A DNA stretch of 64,000 nucleotides from Lentzea guizhouensis (GCF_001701025.1 NZ_CP016793.1:1116001-1180000); one strand, 5' to 3'. Counted from the stretch's first letter, positions 34,434 through 43,267 are shown. Program-made: numbers and translations. The notes: generated from the letters alone by a model not told the origin.

Positions 34434-34709
34434 GTGGAAATCACCGGCTTGATCAGCGCCCTGCTCATCGGCGCCTTCATCGGCGGCCTCGGCCGCCTGG
34501 TGGTTCCCGGCAGGCAACACGTCTCGCTGCTCGCGACCATCCTCGTCGGCATCGTGGCGGCCCTGCTCGGAACCGCGGCCGCGACCGTCCTCGGCGTGGC
34601 CGACACCTCCGGCATCGACTGGATCGAACTGGCCCTCCAGGTCGGCCTGGCCGGCGCCGGCGTCACCGCCCTCGCCAACCGCCGCACGACGGCACCCGTG
34701 TCCCACTGA
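34434..34709 (+). CDS. GlsB/YeaQ/YmgE family small membrane protein
   Basis: A 91-residue protein with three hydrophobic glycine-rich segments (GLISALLIGAFIGGLGRLV, LLATILVGIVAALLGTAAA, LALQVGLAGAGVTALAN), the pattern of the transglycosylase-associated (GlsB/YeaQ/YmgE) stress-membrane family. The P-G-R-Q turn after the first segment is conserved in this family. GTG 34434 is preceded by an AGGGGG ribosome-binding site at 6-nt spacing. Family members are induced by envelope or osmotic stress, but their mechanism is unknown. A strong hairpin follows the gene. Confidence 0.8.
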   Translation: MEITGLISALLIGAFIGGLGRLVVPGRQHVSLLATILVGIVAALLGTAAATVLGVADTSGIDWIELALQVGLAGAGVTALANRRTTAPVSH

Positions 34710-34751
34710 CCCCACACCCCCTACCCGTGGGCCGGCCTCCCGCCGCCCACA

Positions 34752-34784
34752 CCCGTGTGGGCCCGCACGCCGGGCCCACACGGG
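34752..34784 (+). terminator. Strong hairpin after the GlsB-like gene
   Basis: A perfect 13-bp GC-rich stem (CCCGTGTGGGCCC / GGGCCCACACGGG) closes a 7-nt loop, 42 nt past the stop codon. No T tract follows, so it would be an L-shaped terminator typical of high-GC actinobacteria. It also marks the left border of the gene-free repeat tract. Confidence 0.6.
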
Positions 34785-34889
34785 CCGACCCCTCAACCGT
34801 TCGCGCTTCCCTCACACGCCCCGCAGACCGAACCGGTCAGCAACTCCCGCACGCCCACCGGCACCGCAGCGCCGCCAGACCAGCAGCCC

Positions 34890-35397
34890 GCACGTCCGAC
34901 CGCCCAGCGGCTCACGAGTCGACCGCCAGCCTGTTCACCCCACTGGCAACCCGCCGTCCGCCGCTCCTCGATCCCACCGCGCCGCCTCGGTCCCACCAGC
35001 ACTGCCGCCACACACCGCTCTCAGCAACCGCTCTCCGCGTCACACCGCGCCCGCCGCACCCCGGCCGTGCACTGATCCCGCACCCGACGCGAGCGCCCGC
35101 GCCTCAACGCGGCCCAGCACCCAACCGCGCGTCCGACCGCACGCCCGACCGCCCAGCGGCCCACACGTCGACCGCCAGCCTGTTCCCCCCCCACTGGCAA
35201 CCCGCCGTCCGCCGCTCCTCGGTCCCACCACACCGCTCCTCAGTCCAACCACGACGCTCCGGTGCCACCAGCGCTGCCGCTACACACCGCTTCCAGCACC
35301 ACACCACCCTCCGCGTCACACCGCGCCCGCCGCGCCCCGGCCGTGCCCCGATCCCGCACTCGACGCGAGCGCCCGCGCCTCAACGCGGCCCAGCACC
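34890..35397. repeat. Imperfect tandem duplication in a gene-free tract
   Basis: Two diverged direct copies, about 34890-35121 and 35139-35397, share long near-identical blocks. One block begins CGCCCAGCGG (34901 and 35150) and another CCGCGTCACACCGCGCCCGC (35035 and 35311), ending in GGCCCAGCAC (35111 and 35387). Copy 2 carries an extra 27 nt, apparently from a short internal repeat of GCTCCTCGGTCCCACCACAC-like units around 35212-35270. The whole interval 34785-35422 shows no gene with actinobacterial codon bias on either strand; open frames over it are Pro/Arg/Thr low complexity. Function unknown. Confidence 0.75.
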
Positions 35398-35422
35398 TAC
35401 CAGCGAGCAAGGAGACACCGCC

Positions 35423-36238
35423 CTACCCAGCCACGAACTCCCCCACCGCGGACCGGAAGAACACCGGGTCGTCCATCCACGGGTAGTGCCCCGCCTCCGG
35501 TTGCACGACCACCGTCGCCCTCGGCAGCATCGCGGCCACCGTCCGCACCGCGGCCGCGGTCGGCAACGGATCGACCCCGCCCGCGACCAGCAACACCGGC
35601 ACGTCGAGTCCGGCGAGCTCGTCGGCCGTCGCCACCGGCGCACCCTCCGCGTAGTACGCCTGGGGCGCGTTCGGCAGGCGCAGTTCGTCAGCCAGGCGCG
35701 CGTGTTCCTGCGCCTGCGCGTCCCAGCGTCCGTAGTAGAAAGGAGCCAGCGCAGCCCAGTCCGCGGCGGCCATGCTGCCGTCCAGCACCGCCTCCAGCGC
35801 ATCGACGACGCCGGTGTACCAGGGCTCGTCGGACCGCGCCGCCGCTGCTGCCCGCAACGCGGACGGATCCGGTGCCACGCCGAAAGACCGCAGACTCGGC
35901 GTCACCAGCACGAGGCGCCGGACGCGGGACGGGTACCGCAGGGCGTACCTGACCGCGATGGCCGTCCCCGCCGAGTGAGCCAGCACGTCGACCGTGTCCA
36001 ACCCGGACGCGGCGCGGTAGGCCTCGACGTCGTCGACGTGGAGGTCGAAGCGCAGCATCTCCGGTGCGGCAGGGCCGGAGCGGCCGGTGCCGCGCAGGTG
36101 CAGCAGGTGCATCCGGCAGGCGATGCCGCCGAGGTCGCCCAGGTATGCCGGGGCGAGCAGCGGGCCGCCGGGCACGACGAGCAGAGGTGCGCCGGAGCCG
36201 AGTTCGTCATGTGCGAGCAGAGCCATGCTCGAGATCAT
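35423..36238 (-). CDS. Alpha/beta hydrolase (prolyl aminopeptidase-like)
   Basis: A 271-residue alpha/beta-hydrolase-fold enzyme. The oxyanion region is LLVVPGGPLLAPAYLGDLGG, an HGGPG-like motif in degenerate form. The strand after it carries HLRGTGRSGP, typical of proline iminopeptidase relatives. The nucleophile elbow is VLAHSAGTAIAVRYALRYPS (Ser in AHSAG). The acid is likely Asp in LLVAGGVDPLPTA, and the catalytic His is in PEAGHYPWMDDP. The substrate is unknown. Start ATG 36238 or ATG 36226; the latter begins the conserved part. It is 29 nt downstream of the aromatic amino acid lyase gene in the same direction, so the two may act in one pathway. Confidence 0.8.
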   Translation of the reverse strand: MISSMALLAHDELGSGAPLLVVPGGPLLAPAYLGDLGGIACRMHLLHLRGTGRSGPAAPEMLRFDLHVDDVEAYRAASGLDTVDVLAHSAGTAIAVRYALRYPSRVRRLVLVTPSLRSFGVAPDPSALRAAAAARSDEPWYTGVVDALEAVLDGSMAAADWAALAPFYYGRWDAQAQEHARLADELRLPNAPQAYYAEGAPVATADELAGLDVPVLLVAGGVDPLPTAAAVRTVAAMLPRATVVVQPEAGHYPWMDDPVFFRSAVGEFVAG

Positions 36239-36267
36239 CGCAAGGCGTCATGAAGGAGTGGTGCGAA

Positions 36268-37734
36268 TCAGCAGGACGCGAACTCGTCGAGCAGGGCGGA
36301 GGCCACCTCGACGTCCGGGCTGAGCTGGCGGTCGGACATGTCCGGGTTGAGCTTCGACTCGGCGAGTTCGAAGGCCGCGCGCAGGGCGGGTGTCTCGGGC
36401 GCGATCCCGCGCAACCTCAGCGCGCGCACGGCGGCGACGATCTCGCAGGCGAGCACGAGGCGGAACGCGCCGAGTGAGCGCAGGGCCTGGCTCGCGGACT
36501 GGAAGGCGAAGCTGGAGTTCTCCTCCTGGCCGCGGGAGACGACGGCGTTGCCGATGCTCGCGGGCTCGGCCAGGGTGCGGACCTCGGCCAGGGCGGAGTT
36601 GGCGCTGTACTCGAGGATCATCACGCCCGAGCTGCCGCGCACGCCTTCTGCCAGGAACGGTTGCAGGCCGGTGAAGTTCGGCTCGACGAGGGTGGCGAGC
36701 CGGGCGGTCGAGAGGTGGCCGGTGTGCAGCAGGGCCAGGCGCATGCGGTCGAGGGCCTGGCCGAGGTACGCGCTGTGGAAGGCGCCGTGGTGGTAGGCGG
36801 CGTCGTCCTCGGGGCCGAAGTGGTCGGCGACGATGAGCGGGTTCTCGGCGGCGGCGTTGAACTCGACGTCGAGGACGCGGCCGAGGTCGGTGGCGGCGTC
36901 GACGGCGGGGCCGTGGACCTGCGGGAAGCAGCGGTAGCCGAACGGGTCCTGGATGCGGGCAGGTGGGCGGGAGGGCACGTCCAGCAGGCGGCGCATCTCG
37001 GCGGCGACGGCGACCTGGCCGGGGTGCGGGCGGCCGAGGTGGACGCGTTCGTCGTAGGCCTCGACGGCGCCGTCGACCGCGAGGAACGACAGGGCGGCGA
37101 CGACCTGGGTCGCCTTGAGCAGCTCGGAGGCGTCGTGCCAGGCGAGGCCCGCCATGCCGATGGTGAGGGCGTTGCTGCTGATCAACGCGAGGGCGTCGCC
37201 CGAGTCGAGCTCGATCGGGTCCGGGGTCTGCGTGGAGCCGAGCCAGTACCGCTCGCCGATCAGGGTGAGTCCGGTCTCGGCGAGCGCGGTGAGGTCGCCG
37301 GTGCCGATGGCGCCGTACTCGTGCACGCCGGGGTAGCAGCTGCTGTTCAACGCCGCCAGCAGGGCGTCGGCCACGGCTCTGCGGACGCCGGCGCCGCCCG
37401 CGAGGAGCTGGTTCAGGCGCACGACCATCATGGCGCGCACCTGTTCCTCCGGCAGCATGCCGCCGAGGCCGCCGGCGTGGCTGCGCAGCAGGCGCAGGCC
37501 GTGCTCGGACCAGCCTTCGGTGGTGACGAGCTGGTCGCGGTTCGCGCCGACGCCGGTGGTGCGGCCGTACACCTGCCTGCGCACGACGAGGCGCTGACTG
37601 GCGCGCCACGAGGCCTCGACGCGGTCGAGCCCGTCGGCGTGCAGGAGCACCGGCGTGTGGTACCTGGCGACGCGCACGACGTCGTCGCCGCCGAGTGACC
37701 GTCCGTTCAGCACGACAGGGGTGTCATCGACCAT
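36268..37734 (-). CDS. Aromatic amino acid ammonia-lyase family protein with G-T-G MIO site
   Basis: A 488-residue member of the histidine/phenylalanine/tyrosine ammonia-lyase and aminomutase family. The catalytic Tyr loop is QVYGRTTGVGANRDQ (Tyr about 56, matching VYGxxTGFG of HAL). The MIO-forming loop, normally A-S-G in GASGDLAPL, reads GAIGTGDLTALAE here, so the tripeptide is Gly144-Thr145-Gly146. Other conserved segments are SSNALTIGMAGLAWHDASEL, QDPFGYRCFPQVHGPAVDAA and FNAAAENPLIV. The protein is full length and otherwise intact. It is not next to hut genes, and the alpha/beta hydrolase gene follows by 29 nt. ATG 37734 is the start used. It may be an ammonia-lyase with an alternative MIO precursor, an aminomutase, or an inactive relative. 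Confidence 0.85.
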   Translation of the reverse strand: MVDDTPVVLNGRSLGGDDVVRVARYHTPVLLHADGLDRVEASWRASQRLVVRRQVYGRTTGVGANRDQLVTTEGWSEHGLRLLRSHAGGLGGMLPEEQVRAMMVVRLNQLLAGGAGVRRAVADALLAALNSSCYPGVHEYGAIGTGDLTALAETGLTLIGERYWLGSTQTPDPIELDSGDALALISSNALTIGMAGLAWHDASELLKATQVVAALSFLAVDGAVEAYDERVHLGRPHPGQVAVAAEMRRLLDVPSRPPARIQDPFGYRCFPQVHGPAVDAATDLGRVLDVEFNAAAENPLIVADHFGPEDDAAYHHGAFHSAYLGQALDRMRLALLHTGHLSTARLATLVEPNFTGLQPFLAEGVRGSSGVMILEYSANSALAEVRTLAEPASIGNAVVSRGQEENSSFAFQSASQALRSLGAFRLVLACEIVAAVRALRLRGIAPETPALRAAFELAESKLNPDMSDRQLSPDVEVASALLDEFASC

Positions 37735-37758
37735 GGCGACAATGTGAACACATAGGGT

Positions 37759-40740
37759 TTGAAGGTGCTCGTACTGCATGGCCTGTGCACGACCGACGGC
37801 GCTCTCGCGTTGTGGGCCGAGGATTCCGGGCTGCCCGCACGCAGTGAGAGCAGCCGCCGGGACGCTCCGCACCCGTTCGCGGTGGAGGCTGAGTCGCTCA
37901 TGGCGGCGCTCGGGATCGAGGACGCGGCGGCGACCAAGCGCGGGCTGTTGTTGCCCTCGTACGCGTCGGGGCCGATGGCTTCGCCGGAGCTGGTGCGCGA
38001 CCCGCTCGCGGCGGGACGGGCGCAGCGCGGCAAGGTGCAGCTCCGGCAGTGGAGCGTGCCCACGATCTCGTTCCGGGACAAGCCGGAGCTCGGGCCGGAG
38101 GTGCGGCTGAGCGACTCGGCGCGGTTCGTGTTCGACGTGGCCGGGTTCGCCGTGGACCTCGTCACGCGCGGGCGGGTGCTGCCGTCGGTCGCGCCGGACC
38201 GGCCGCGGGCGCGGTGGGTGCCGGTGCTGTCGGGCACGGACTCGGCGCGGTTCGCGGCGTTGCAGGCCGCGATGCCGCCCGCGTGCCGGTGCGAGGAGGT
38301 CGTCAGCGACCCCGCCGAACTGGTGCGCGCCGCGCTCACGACCGTGGTCGACGAGCAGGTGCGGACCCGCCTCGGTGACGTCGCGCTCGCACCGCGCCGG
38401 CGTGGGCAGCAGACGACGGCGGAGGCGTGGCTCGCCGCGCTGACCGGGGAACCGGAGTTCGACGCGGACCCCGTGGAGCTCTACGAGCTGCGCGAACAGC
38501 TCGACCGGTGGCGGCAGAGCGCGGGCAACGAGAGCCCGGTGCGCACGTGCTTCCGGCTGCGTTCACCCGAGCAGCGCGACGACGACGAGTGGGCGGTCGA
38601 GTTCCTGCTGCAGGCCGTCGACGAGCCGAGCGTGCTGGTGCCGGCGCACCAGGTGTGGTTCGCCGACGACGCCGTGCTGCGGCGCTGGATCCCGGCCCCG
38701 CAGGAACACCTGCTCGCCGACCTCGGCCGGGCGAGCCGGTTGCACCCCGACCTCGACGAGGCGTTGCGCGGCGCGCACCCGGCGCAGCTGGAGGTCGGCG
38801 CGGAGGGCGCGTACCGGTTCCTGACCGCGGCACCCGTGCTGGCGCAGGCCGGGTTCGGCGTGCTGCTGCCGTCGTGGTGGCAGCAACGGGTGCGGCTCGG
38901 GTTGAAGCTGGCCACGAAGAGCCGTGGCACGGCGGGAACCGTGGCCAAGGAGAGCGAGATCGGCCTGAAGTCCATCGTGGACTACAAGTGGGAGCTCGCG
39001 CTGGGTGAGGACACGCTCACCGACGCGGAGCTCGCCGAGCTCGCGCGCGCGAAGGTGCCACTGGTGCAGGTGCGCGGGCAGTGGGTGCAGGTCGACCAGA
39101 AGCGGCTTGCCGCGGGGCTGGCGTTCCTCAAACGCGGTGGCGGCCAGATGACCGCCGCCGAGGTGATGCTCCACAGTGGACTCACCGAGGAGGACGAGAG
39201 CCTGCCGCTGCCGCTCACGTCGGTCGAGGCGGACGGCTGGCTCGGTGACCTGTTGTCCGGCAAGGCGGACGAGCAGCTGGAGCCGGTCGAACCGCCGGCG
39301 AACTTCACCGCCCGGCTGCGGCCCTACCAGCAGCGCGGCCTGGCCTGGCTCGCGTTCCTCGACAAGATCGGCTTGGGCGCGTGCCTCGCCGACGACATGG
39401 GCCTGGGCAAGACGGTGCAGCTGCTGGCATTGGAGGCGTTGAACCGCGCGCACGGCAAACGCCCGCCCACGCTGCTGATCTGCCCGATGTCGGTCGTCGG
39501 CAACTGGCAGCGCGAAGCCGAGCGGTTCACGCCGGAGCTCTCGGTCCACGTCCACCACGGTGCCGACCGGCTCGACGGTGACGCGTTGCGCGAGGCCGTG
39601 GAGAGCCACGACCTGGTGCTCACCACCTACTCGCTGGCCGCCCGCGACGCCGCCGCGCTGGGTGACCTGACCTGGGACCGCGTCGTGCTCGACGAGGCGC
39701 AGAACATCAAGAACAGCAACACCCGCCAGTCCCAGGCGGTGCGGCAGCTCAAGGCCCGCCACCGCGTCGCGCTGACCGGAACCCCGGTGGAGAACCGCCT
39801 CGCCGAGCTGTGGTCGATCATGGACTTCGCCAACCCCGGCGTCCTCGGCACGGTCAACACGTTCCGCGCCCGCTTCGCCGTCCCGGTGGAGCGCCACAAC
39901 GACCAGGACGCCGCCGCCCGCCTGCGCAAGATCACGAACCCGTTCGTGCTGCGCCGCGTGAAGACCGACCCGCGCATCATCAGCGACCTGCCCGACAAGG
40001 TCGAGGTGCGCCAGCTCTGCAACCTCACCACCGAGCAGGCCTCGCTCTACCAGGCCGTCGTGAACGACATGCTGGAGAAGATCGAGGAAGCGGAGGGCAT
40101 CGGCCGCAAGGGCCTGGTGCTCGCGACGATGTCCAAGCTCAAGCAGGTCTGCAACCACCCGGCCCACTTCCTGGGCGACGGCTCCCGCGTCGCGGGCCGC
40201 TCCGGCAAGCTCGCGCGCCTGGAGGAAGTGCTCGAAGAGGTGCTCGCCGAGGGTGACAAGGCGTTGTGCTTCACGCAGTTCACCGAGTTCGGCAGCATGC
40301 TCGTCCCCTACCTCGCCGCCCGCTTCGACACCGAGGTGATGTTCCTGCACGGCGGCACGAACAAGGCCACCCGCGACCGCATGGTCGAACGCTTCCAGGA
40401 CGAGAAGGGCCCGTCGCTGTTCCTGTTGTCCCTCAAGGCAGGTGGCACCGGCCTCAACCTCACCGCGGCCAACCACGTGATCCACCTGGACCGCTGGTGG
40501 AACCCCGCCGTCGAGGACCAGGCGACCGACCGCGCGTTCCGCATCGGCCAGCGCCGCAACGTGCAGGTGCGCAAGTTCGTCTGCATCGGCACGCTCGAAG
40601 AACGCATCGACACCATGATCGAGGAGAAGCGCGCCCTCGCCCAGCTCGTCGTCGGCGCGGGCGAGAACTGGCTGACCGAGCTCTCCACCGCCCAGCTGCG
40701 CGACCTGCTCACGTTGTCGGGGGAGGCCATCGGTGAGTGA
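37759..40740 (+). CDS. SNF2-family DNA-dependent ATPase/helicase
   Basis: A 993-residue SNF2 enzyme. The first 500 residues are a bacterial N-terminal extension (SNF2_N-associated helical region) ending before LRPYQQRGLAWLAFLDKIGL. The helicase core shows motif I ADDMGLGKTVQ, motif II VVLDEAQNIKN, motif III VALTGTPVENRLAEL, motif V TGLNLTAANHVIHLD and motif VI QATDRAFRIGQRR. Such proteins remodel or translocate on duplex DNA. TTG 37759 or GTG 37765 is the start. The gene overlaps a SWIM zinc-finger gene by 8 nt, a pairing conserved in actinobacteria. Chromatin-like remodelling or repair has been suggested for such pairs, without proof. Confidence 0.9.
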   Translation: MKVLVLHGLCTTDGALALWAEDSGLPARSESSRRDAPHPFAVEAESLMAALGIEDAAATKRGLLLPSYASGPMASPELVRDPLAAGRAQRGKVQLRQWSVPTISFRDKPELGPEVRLSDSARFVFDVAGFAVDLVTRGRVLPSVAPDRPRARWVPVLSGTDSARFAALQAAMPPACRCEEVVSDPAELVRAALTTVVDEQVRTRLGDVALAPRRRGQQTTAEAWLAALTGEPEFDADPVELYELREQLDRWRQSAGNESPVRTCFRLRSPEQRDDDEWAVEFLLQAVDEPSVLVPAHQVWFADDAVLRRWIPAPQEHLLADLGRASRLHPDLDEALRGAHPAQLEVGAEGAYRFLTAAPVLAQAGFGVLLPSWWQQRVRLGLKLATKSRGTAGTVAKESEIGLKSIVDYKWELALGEDTLTDAELAELARAKVPLVQVRGQWVQVDQKRLAAGLAFLKRGGGQMTAAEVMLHSGLTEEDESLPLPLTSVEADGWLGDLLSGKADEQLEPVEPPANFTARLRPYQQRGLAWLAFLDKIGLGACLADDMGLGKTVQLLALEALNRAHGKRPPTLLICPMSVVGNWQREAERFTPELSVHVHHGADRLDGDALREAVESHDLVLTTYSLAARDAAALGDLTWDRVVLDEAQNIKNSNTRQSQAVRQLKARHRVALTGTPVENRLAELWSIMDFANPGVLGTVNTFRARFAVPVERHNDQDAAARLRKITNPFVLRRVKTDPRIISDLPDKVEVRQLCNLTTEQASLYQAVVNDMLEKIEEAEGIGRKGLVLATMSKLKQVCNHPAHFLGDGSRVAGRSGKLARLEEVLEEVLAEGDKALCFTQFTEFGSMLVPYLAARFDTEVMFLHGGTNKATRDRMVERFQDEKGPSLFLLSLKAGGTGLNLTAANHVIHLDRWWNPAVEDQATDRAFRIGQRRNVQVRKFVCIGTLEERIDTMIEEKRALAQLVVGAGENWLTELSTAQLRDLLTLSGEAIGE

Positions 40741-41572
40741 GCACTGGTCCGGCGAACGCTCCCGCTACGGCAAGACCATCAAGGTCGACCACGGCATCAA
40801 GGCCAAGAGCCAGCGCGGCGACATCGCCACCACCTGGTGGTCGCAACGCTTCCTGGAGGTCCTGGAGTCGTTCGGCATGGGCGGCCGCCTCACCCGCGGC
40901 CGCAACTACGCGCGCCAGGGCCAGGTGCTGAGCCTGTCGCTGTCCACGAGCATGGTCATCGCCCTCGTCCAGGGCTCGCGCCCCACCCCGTACAAGGCGC
41001 GCATCGCGATCAAGTCCTTCACCACGCCCGAGTGGCAGCGCATCGAGCACGCCCTGGCCGGCCAGGCCCTCTACGCCGCCAAACTCCTGGCCGGCGAGAT
41101 GCCCCGCGACATCGAGACCCTGTTCGCCGGCCTGGGCCTGCAGCTCTTCCCGGCCACCTCGCGCGAGCTCACGATGGACTGCACCTGCCCCGACTGGGAG
41201 GTGCCCTGCAAACACCTCGCCGCCGCCTGCTACCTGCTGGCCGAGTCGTTCGACAACGACCCGTTCGAGATCCTCGCCTGGCGCGGCCGCAGCCGCGAAG
41301 ACCTCCTCGACCGCCTCCGCGCCCTGCGCGGCACCACCCGGTCGACCGTCACCCGCGAGGAGGCCCCGCCCCTCACCCAGTGCCTGGACACCTTCTGGCA
41401 CCGGCAGACCGCGACCGGCATCCCGCTCGGCGACCCGACCGCGGAGGTGCGTCCGGACGCCGTGCTCGACCAGCTCGACGCGGTGCCGATCACGATCCGG
41501 CGCGACAACCTGGTGGACCTGCTCCGGCCCGCCTACCAGGCCCTGGCCGGAGGGGACGCCGAACCCGAGTAG
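40733..41572 (+). CDS. SWIM zinc-finger protein
   Basis: A 279-residue protein whose SWIM motif is MDCTCPDWEVPCKHLAAACY (CxCxnCxH, around residues 144-160), a small zinc-binding fold first noted in association with SNF2 ATPases. The N-terminus (WWSQRFLEVLESFGMGGRLT, RGRNYARQGQVLSLSLS) is the usual domain preceding SWIM in actinobacterial proteins. GTG 40733 overlaps the SNF2 stop by 8 nt, so the two are made together and probably interact. Nothing convincing is seen in the 161 nt between its stop and the convergent MoaD-like gene except a weak 6-bp hairpin near 41716-41733. Confidence 0.88.
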   Translation: MSEHWSGERSRYGKTIKVDHGIKAKSQRGDIATTWWSQRFLEVLESFGMGGRLTRGRNYARQGQVLSLSLSTSMVIALVQGSRPTPYKARIAIKSFTTPEWQRIEHALAGQALYAAKLLAGEMPRDIETLFAGLGLQLFPATSRELTMDCTCPDWEVPCKHLAAACYLLAESFDNDPFEILAWRGRSREDLLDRLRALRGTTRSTVTREEAPPLTQCLDTFWHRQTATGIPLGDPTAEVRPDAVLDQLDAVPITIRRDNLVDLLRPAYQALAGGDAEPE

Positions 41573-41733
41573 GCCGCTGGGCACGGGCAGGGACGAGGAG
41601 TGCGGCGCGCCGGGATGCGGCTCGGGGCACAAGGCGGGGCGAGGTGGACGGGCACGGCAAGGCGCGCACGGCGGGGTGGAGCAGAGGTCCACGGCCCATC
41701 CCCGTGGCCGCGGACCCCTGGGCGCCACCAGGG

Positions 41734-42018
41734 CTAGCCGCCTGCCACCGAGGGCAGGATCTGGATCTCGGCGCCCGCGGGGAGCGGGGTGGCCGGGCCG
41801 GAGAGGCGGCGGCACTCCTCGCCGTTGACGTAGAAGTTCACGTAGCGGCGGAGGGTGGAGCGTTCGTCGCGCAGGCGGCGGTCGAGGCCGGGGTAGGTGT
41901 CGGCCAGGACGTCGAGGGCGGCGCCGAGGGTGGCGGGCTCGGGGACGTCGACGTCCACGTGGGAGGCGCCGTCGGTCGCCGTGCGCAGGACTCCGGGTAT
42001 CAGCACGGTGACCTTCAT
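41734..42018 (-). CDS. MoaD/ThiS-like sulfur-carrier protein
   Basis: A 94-residue ubiquitin-fold protein (KVTVLIPGVLRTATDG, TLGAALDVLADTYPGLDRRL, RYVNFYVNGEECRRLSG, PAGAEIQILPSVAGG). The C-terminal Gly-Gly is the hallmark of sulfur carriers, whose terminal carboxylate is adenylated and thiocarboxylated. No molybdopterin or thiamin gene is nearby; it follows a BNR-propeller protein gene by 34 nt, a pairing I have seen annotated in other actinobacteria. The partner enzyme is therefore not the usual MoaE or ThiG. Confidence 0.8.
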   Translation of the reverse strand: MKVTVLIPGVLRTATDGASHVDVDVPEPATLGAALDVLADTYPGLDRRLRDERSTLRRYVNFYVNGEECRRLSGPATPLPAGAEIQILPSVAGG

Positions 42019-42052
42019 GCGGGCACCGCCGGGGTGAGCGGAGAAACGGTGG

Positions 42053-43129
42053 TCACGAGGGGATCACCGCCGCGCGGACGGACATGACGTCCGGGAGGTG
42101 GGCGGCTACCTGGTGCCAGGTCTCGCCCTCGTCCGGGCTCGCGTAGACCTCGCCCGAGCGGGAGCCGAAGTAGACGCCGGGGACGTCGGCCGTGTCGGTG
42201 CACATGGCGTCGCGCATCACGGCGGTCCAGAAGGCGTCGGGCAGGCCGGAGTCGAGGGCCTCCCACGAGGAGCCGGCGTCGCGGGAGCGGTGGACGCGGC
42301 ACTTGCCCTCCGGTGGGAAGCGGCGGCCGTCCGCCTCGATCGGGAAGGTGAAGATGGTGTCCGGGTCGTGGGGGTGGACGACCATCGCGAAGCCGAAGTC
42401 GGTGGGGAGGCCCTCGGCGATGGACTGCCAGGTGTCGCCGCCGTCGTCGCTGCGGTAGACGCCGTGGTGGTTCTGGGCGTAGAAGCGCGACGGGGAGGAC
42501 GGGTGCTGGGCGACCTTGTGGACGCACTGGCCGAACTCGGGCCACGGGTCGGGGAGGAAGTAGGCCTTGATGCCCTTGTTGCGGGCTTCCCAGGACTTGC
42601 CGCCGTCCGCGGTGCGGTAGACGCCGCCGGTGGACATCGCGACGAGCACGCGGTCGGGGTCGACCGGGTCGGGGACGATCGTGTGGACGGCCTGGCCGCC
42701 GAAGCCCGCGCCCCACTCGGGGCGGTGCGGGTGGTTCCAGAGGCCCTCGACGAGCTCGAACGAGCGACCTCCGTCGGTGGACTTGAACAGGGCCGAGGGC
42801 TCGGTGCCCGCGTAGACGACGCCCGGCTGGGAGGCGGGGGCCGGTTGGAGCTGCCAGACGCGTTCCAGTGAGGCGTCCACCGGGAACGAGATGGGTGGCG
42901 CCTCCGACTCCTCCCAGGTGGCGCCGAGGTCGTCCGAGATGGACACACCGGGACCGAAGTGCGGGGAGGACACGCCGGCCAGCAGCCGCACGGGGCCCCG
43001 GGTGTCGAACGCGACGGCGTACACCTCCTGCATCGCGTGGTGCGGACCGTCCACCTGCCACGTCACCCGATCTTCACTGCGGGCCAGCCACAGCCCCTTC
43101 CGCGTGCCGATCGCCAGCACCACCGTCAT
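42053..43129 (-). CDS. BNR/sialidase-like beta-propeller protein
   Basis: A 358-residue protein made of repeated Asp-box (BNR) motifs: SDDLGATWEES, STDGGRSFELV, TADGGKSWEARN, SDDGGDTWQSI, SRDAGSSWEALDS and SPDEGETWHQV. Six boxes spaced at 45-60 residues define a six-bladed propeller of the sialidase/VPS10/exo-glycosidase-like superfamily. There is no signal peptide, so it is cytosolic, unlike true sialidases, and the catalytic Arg triad is not evident. ATG 43129 starts directly at VVLAIGTRKGLWL. The gene shares an operon with the MoaD-like carrier and may be its substrate or partner. Confidence 0.82.
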   Translation of the reverse strand: MTVVLAIGTRKGLWLARSEDRVTWQVDGPHHAMQEVYAVAFDTRGPVRLLAGVSSPHFGPGVSISDDLGATWEESEAPPISFPVDASLERVWQLQPAPASQPGVVYAGTEPSALFKSTDGGRSFELVEGLWNHPHRPEWGAGFGGQAVHTIVPDPVDPDRVLVAMSTGGVYRTADGGKSWEARNKGIKAYFLPDPWPEFGQCVHKVAQHPSSPSRFYAQNHHGVYRSDDGGDTWQSIAEGLPTDFGFAMVVHPHDPDTIFTFPIEADGRRFPPEGKCRVHRSRDAGSSWEALDSGLPDAFWTAVMRDAMCTDTADVPGVYFGSRSGEVYASPDEGETWHQVAAHLPDVMSVRAAVIPS

Positions 43130-43267
43130 CGCCGACCTCCTCCTAGGCTGTGATGCGGAGCACGTTACGCCTGGGGTCCGACAATTTCCGGAGGGGAGCG
43201 AAAGGCCACGTAGACCCACAAGTTACTCACTGGTAGCGTCCGCTGCAGACGTGAAGGAGGCTCCCCC

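Noticed and set aside
34890..35397. CRISPR array
   Set aside because: The repeats are two long diverged units plus a few short internal ones, with no constant 25-37-nt repeats alternating with unique spacers, and no cas genes.
34727..36253. 508-codon open frame running through the repeat tract and antisense to the hydrolase gene
   Set aside because: It spans low-complexity repeats and the complement of a well-supported alpha/beta hydrolase; no coherent domain.
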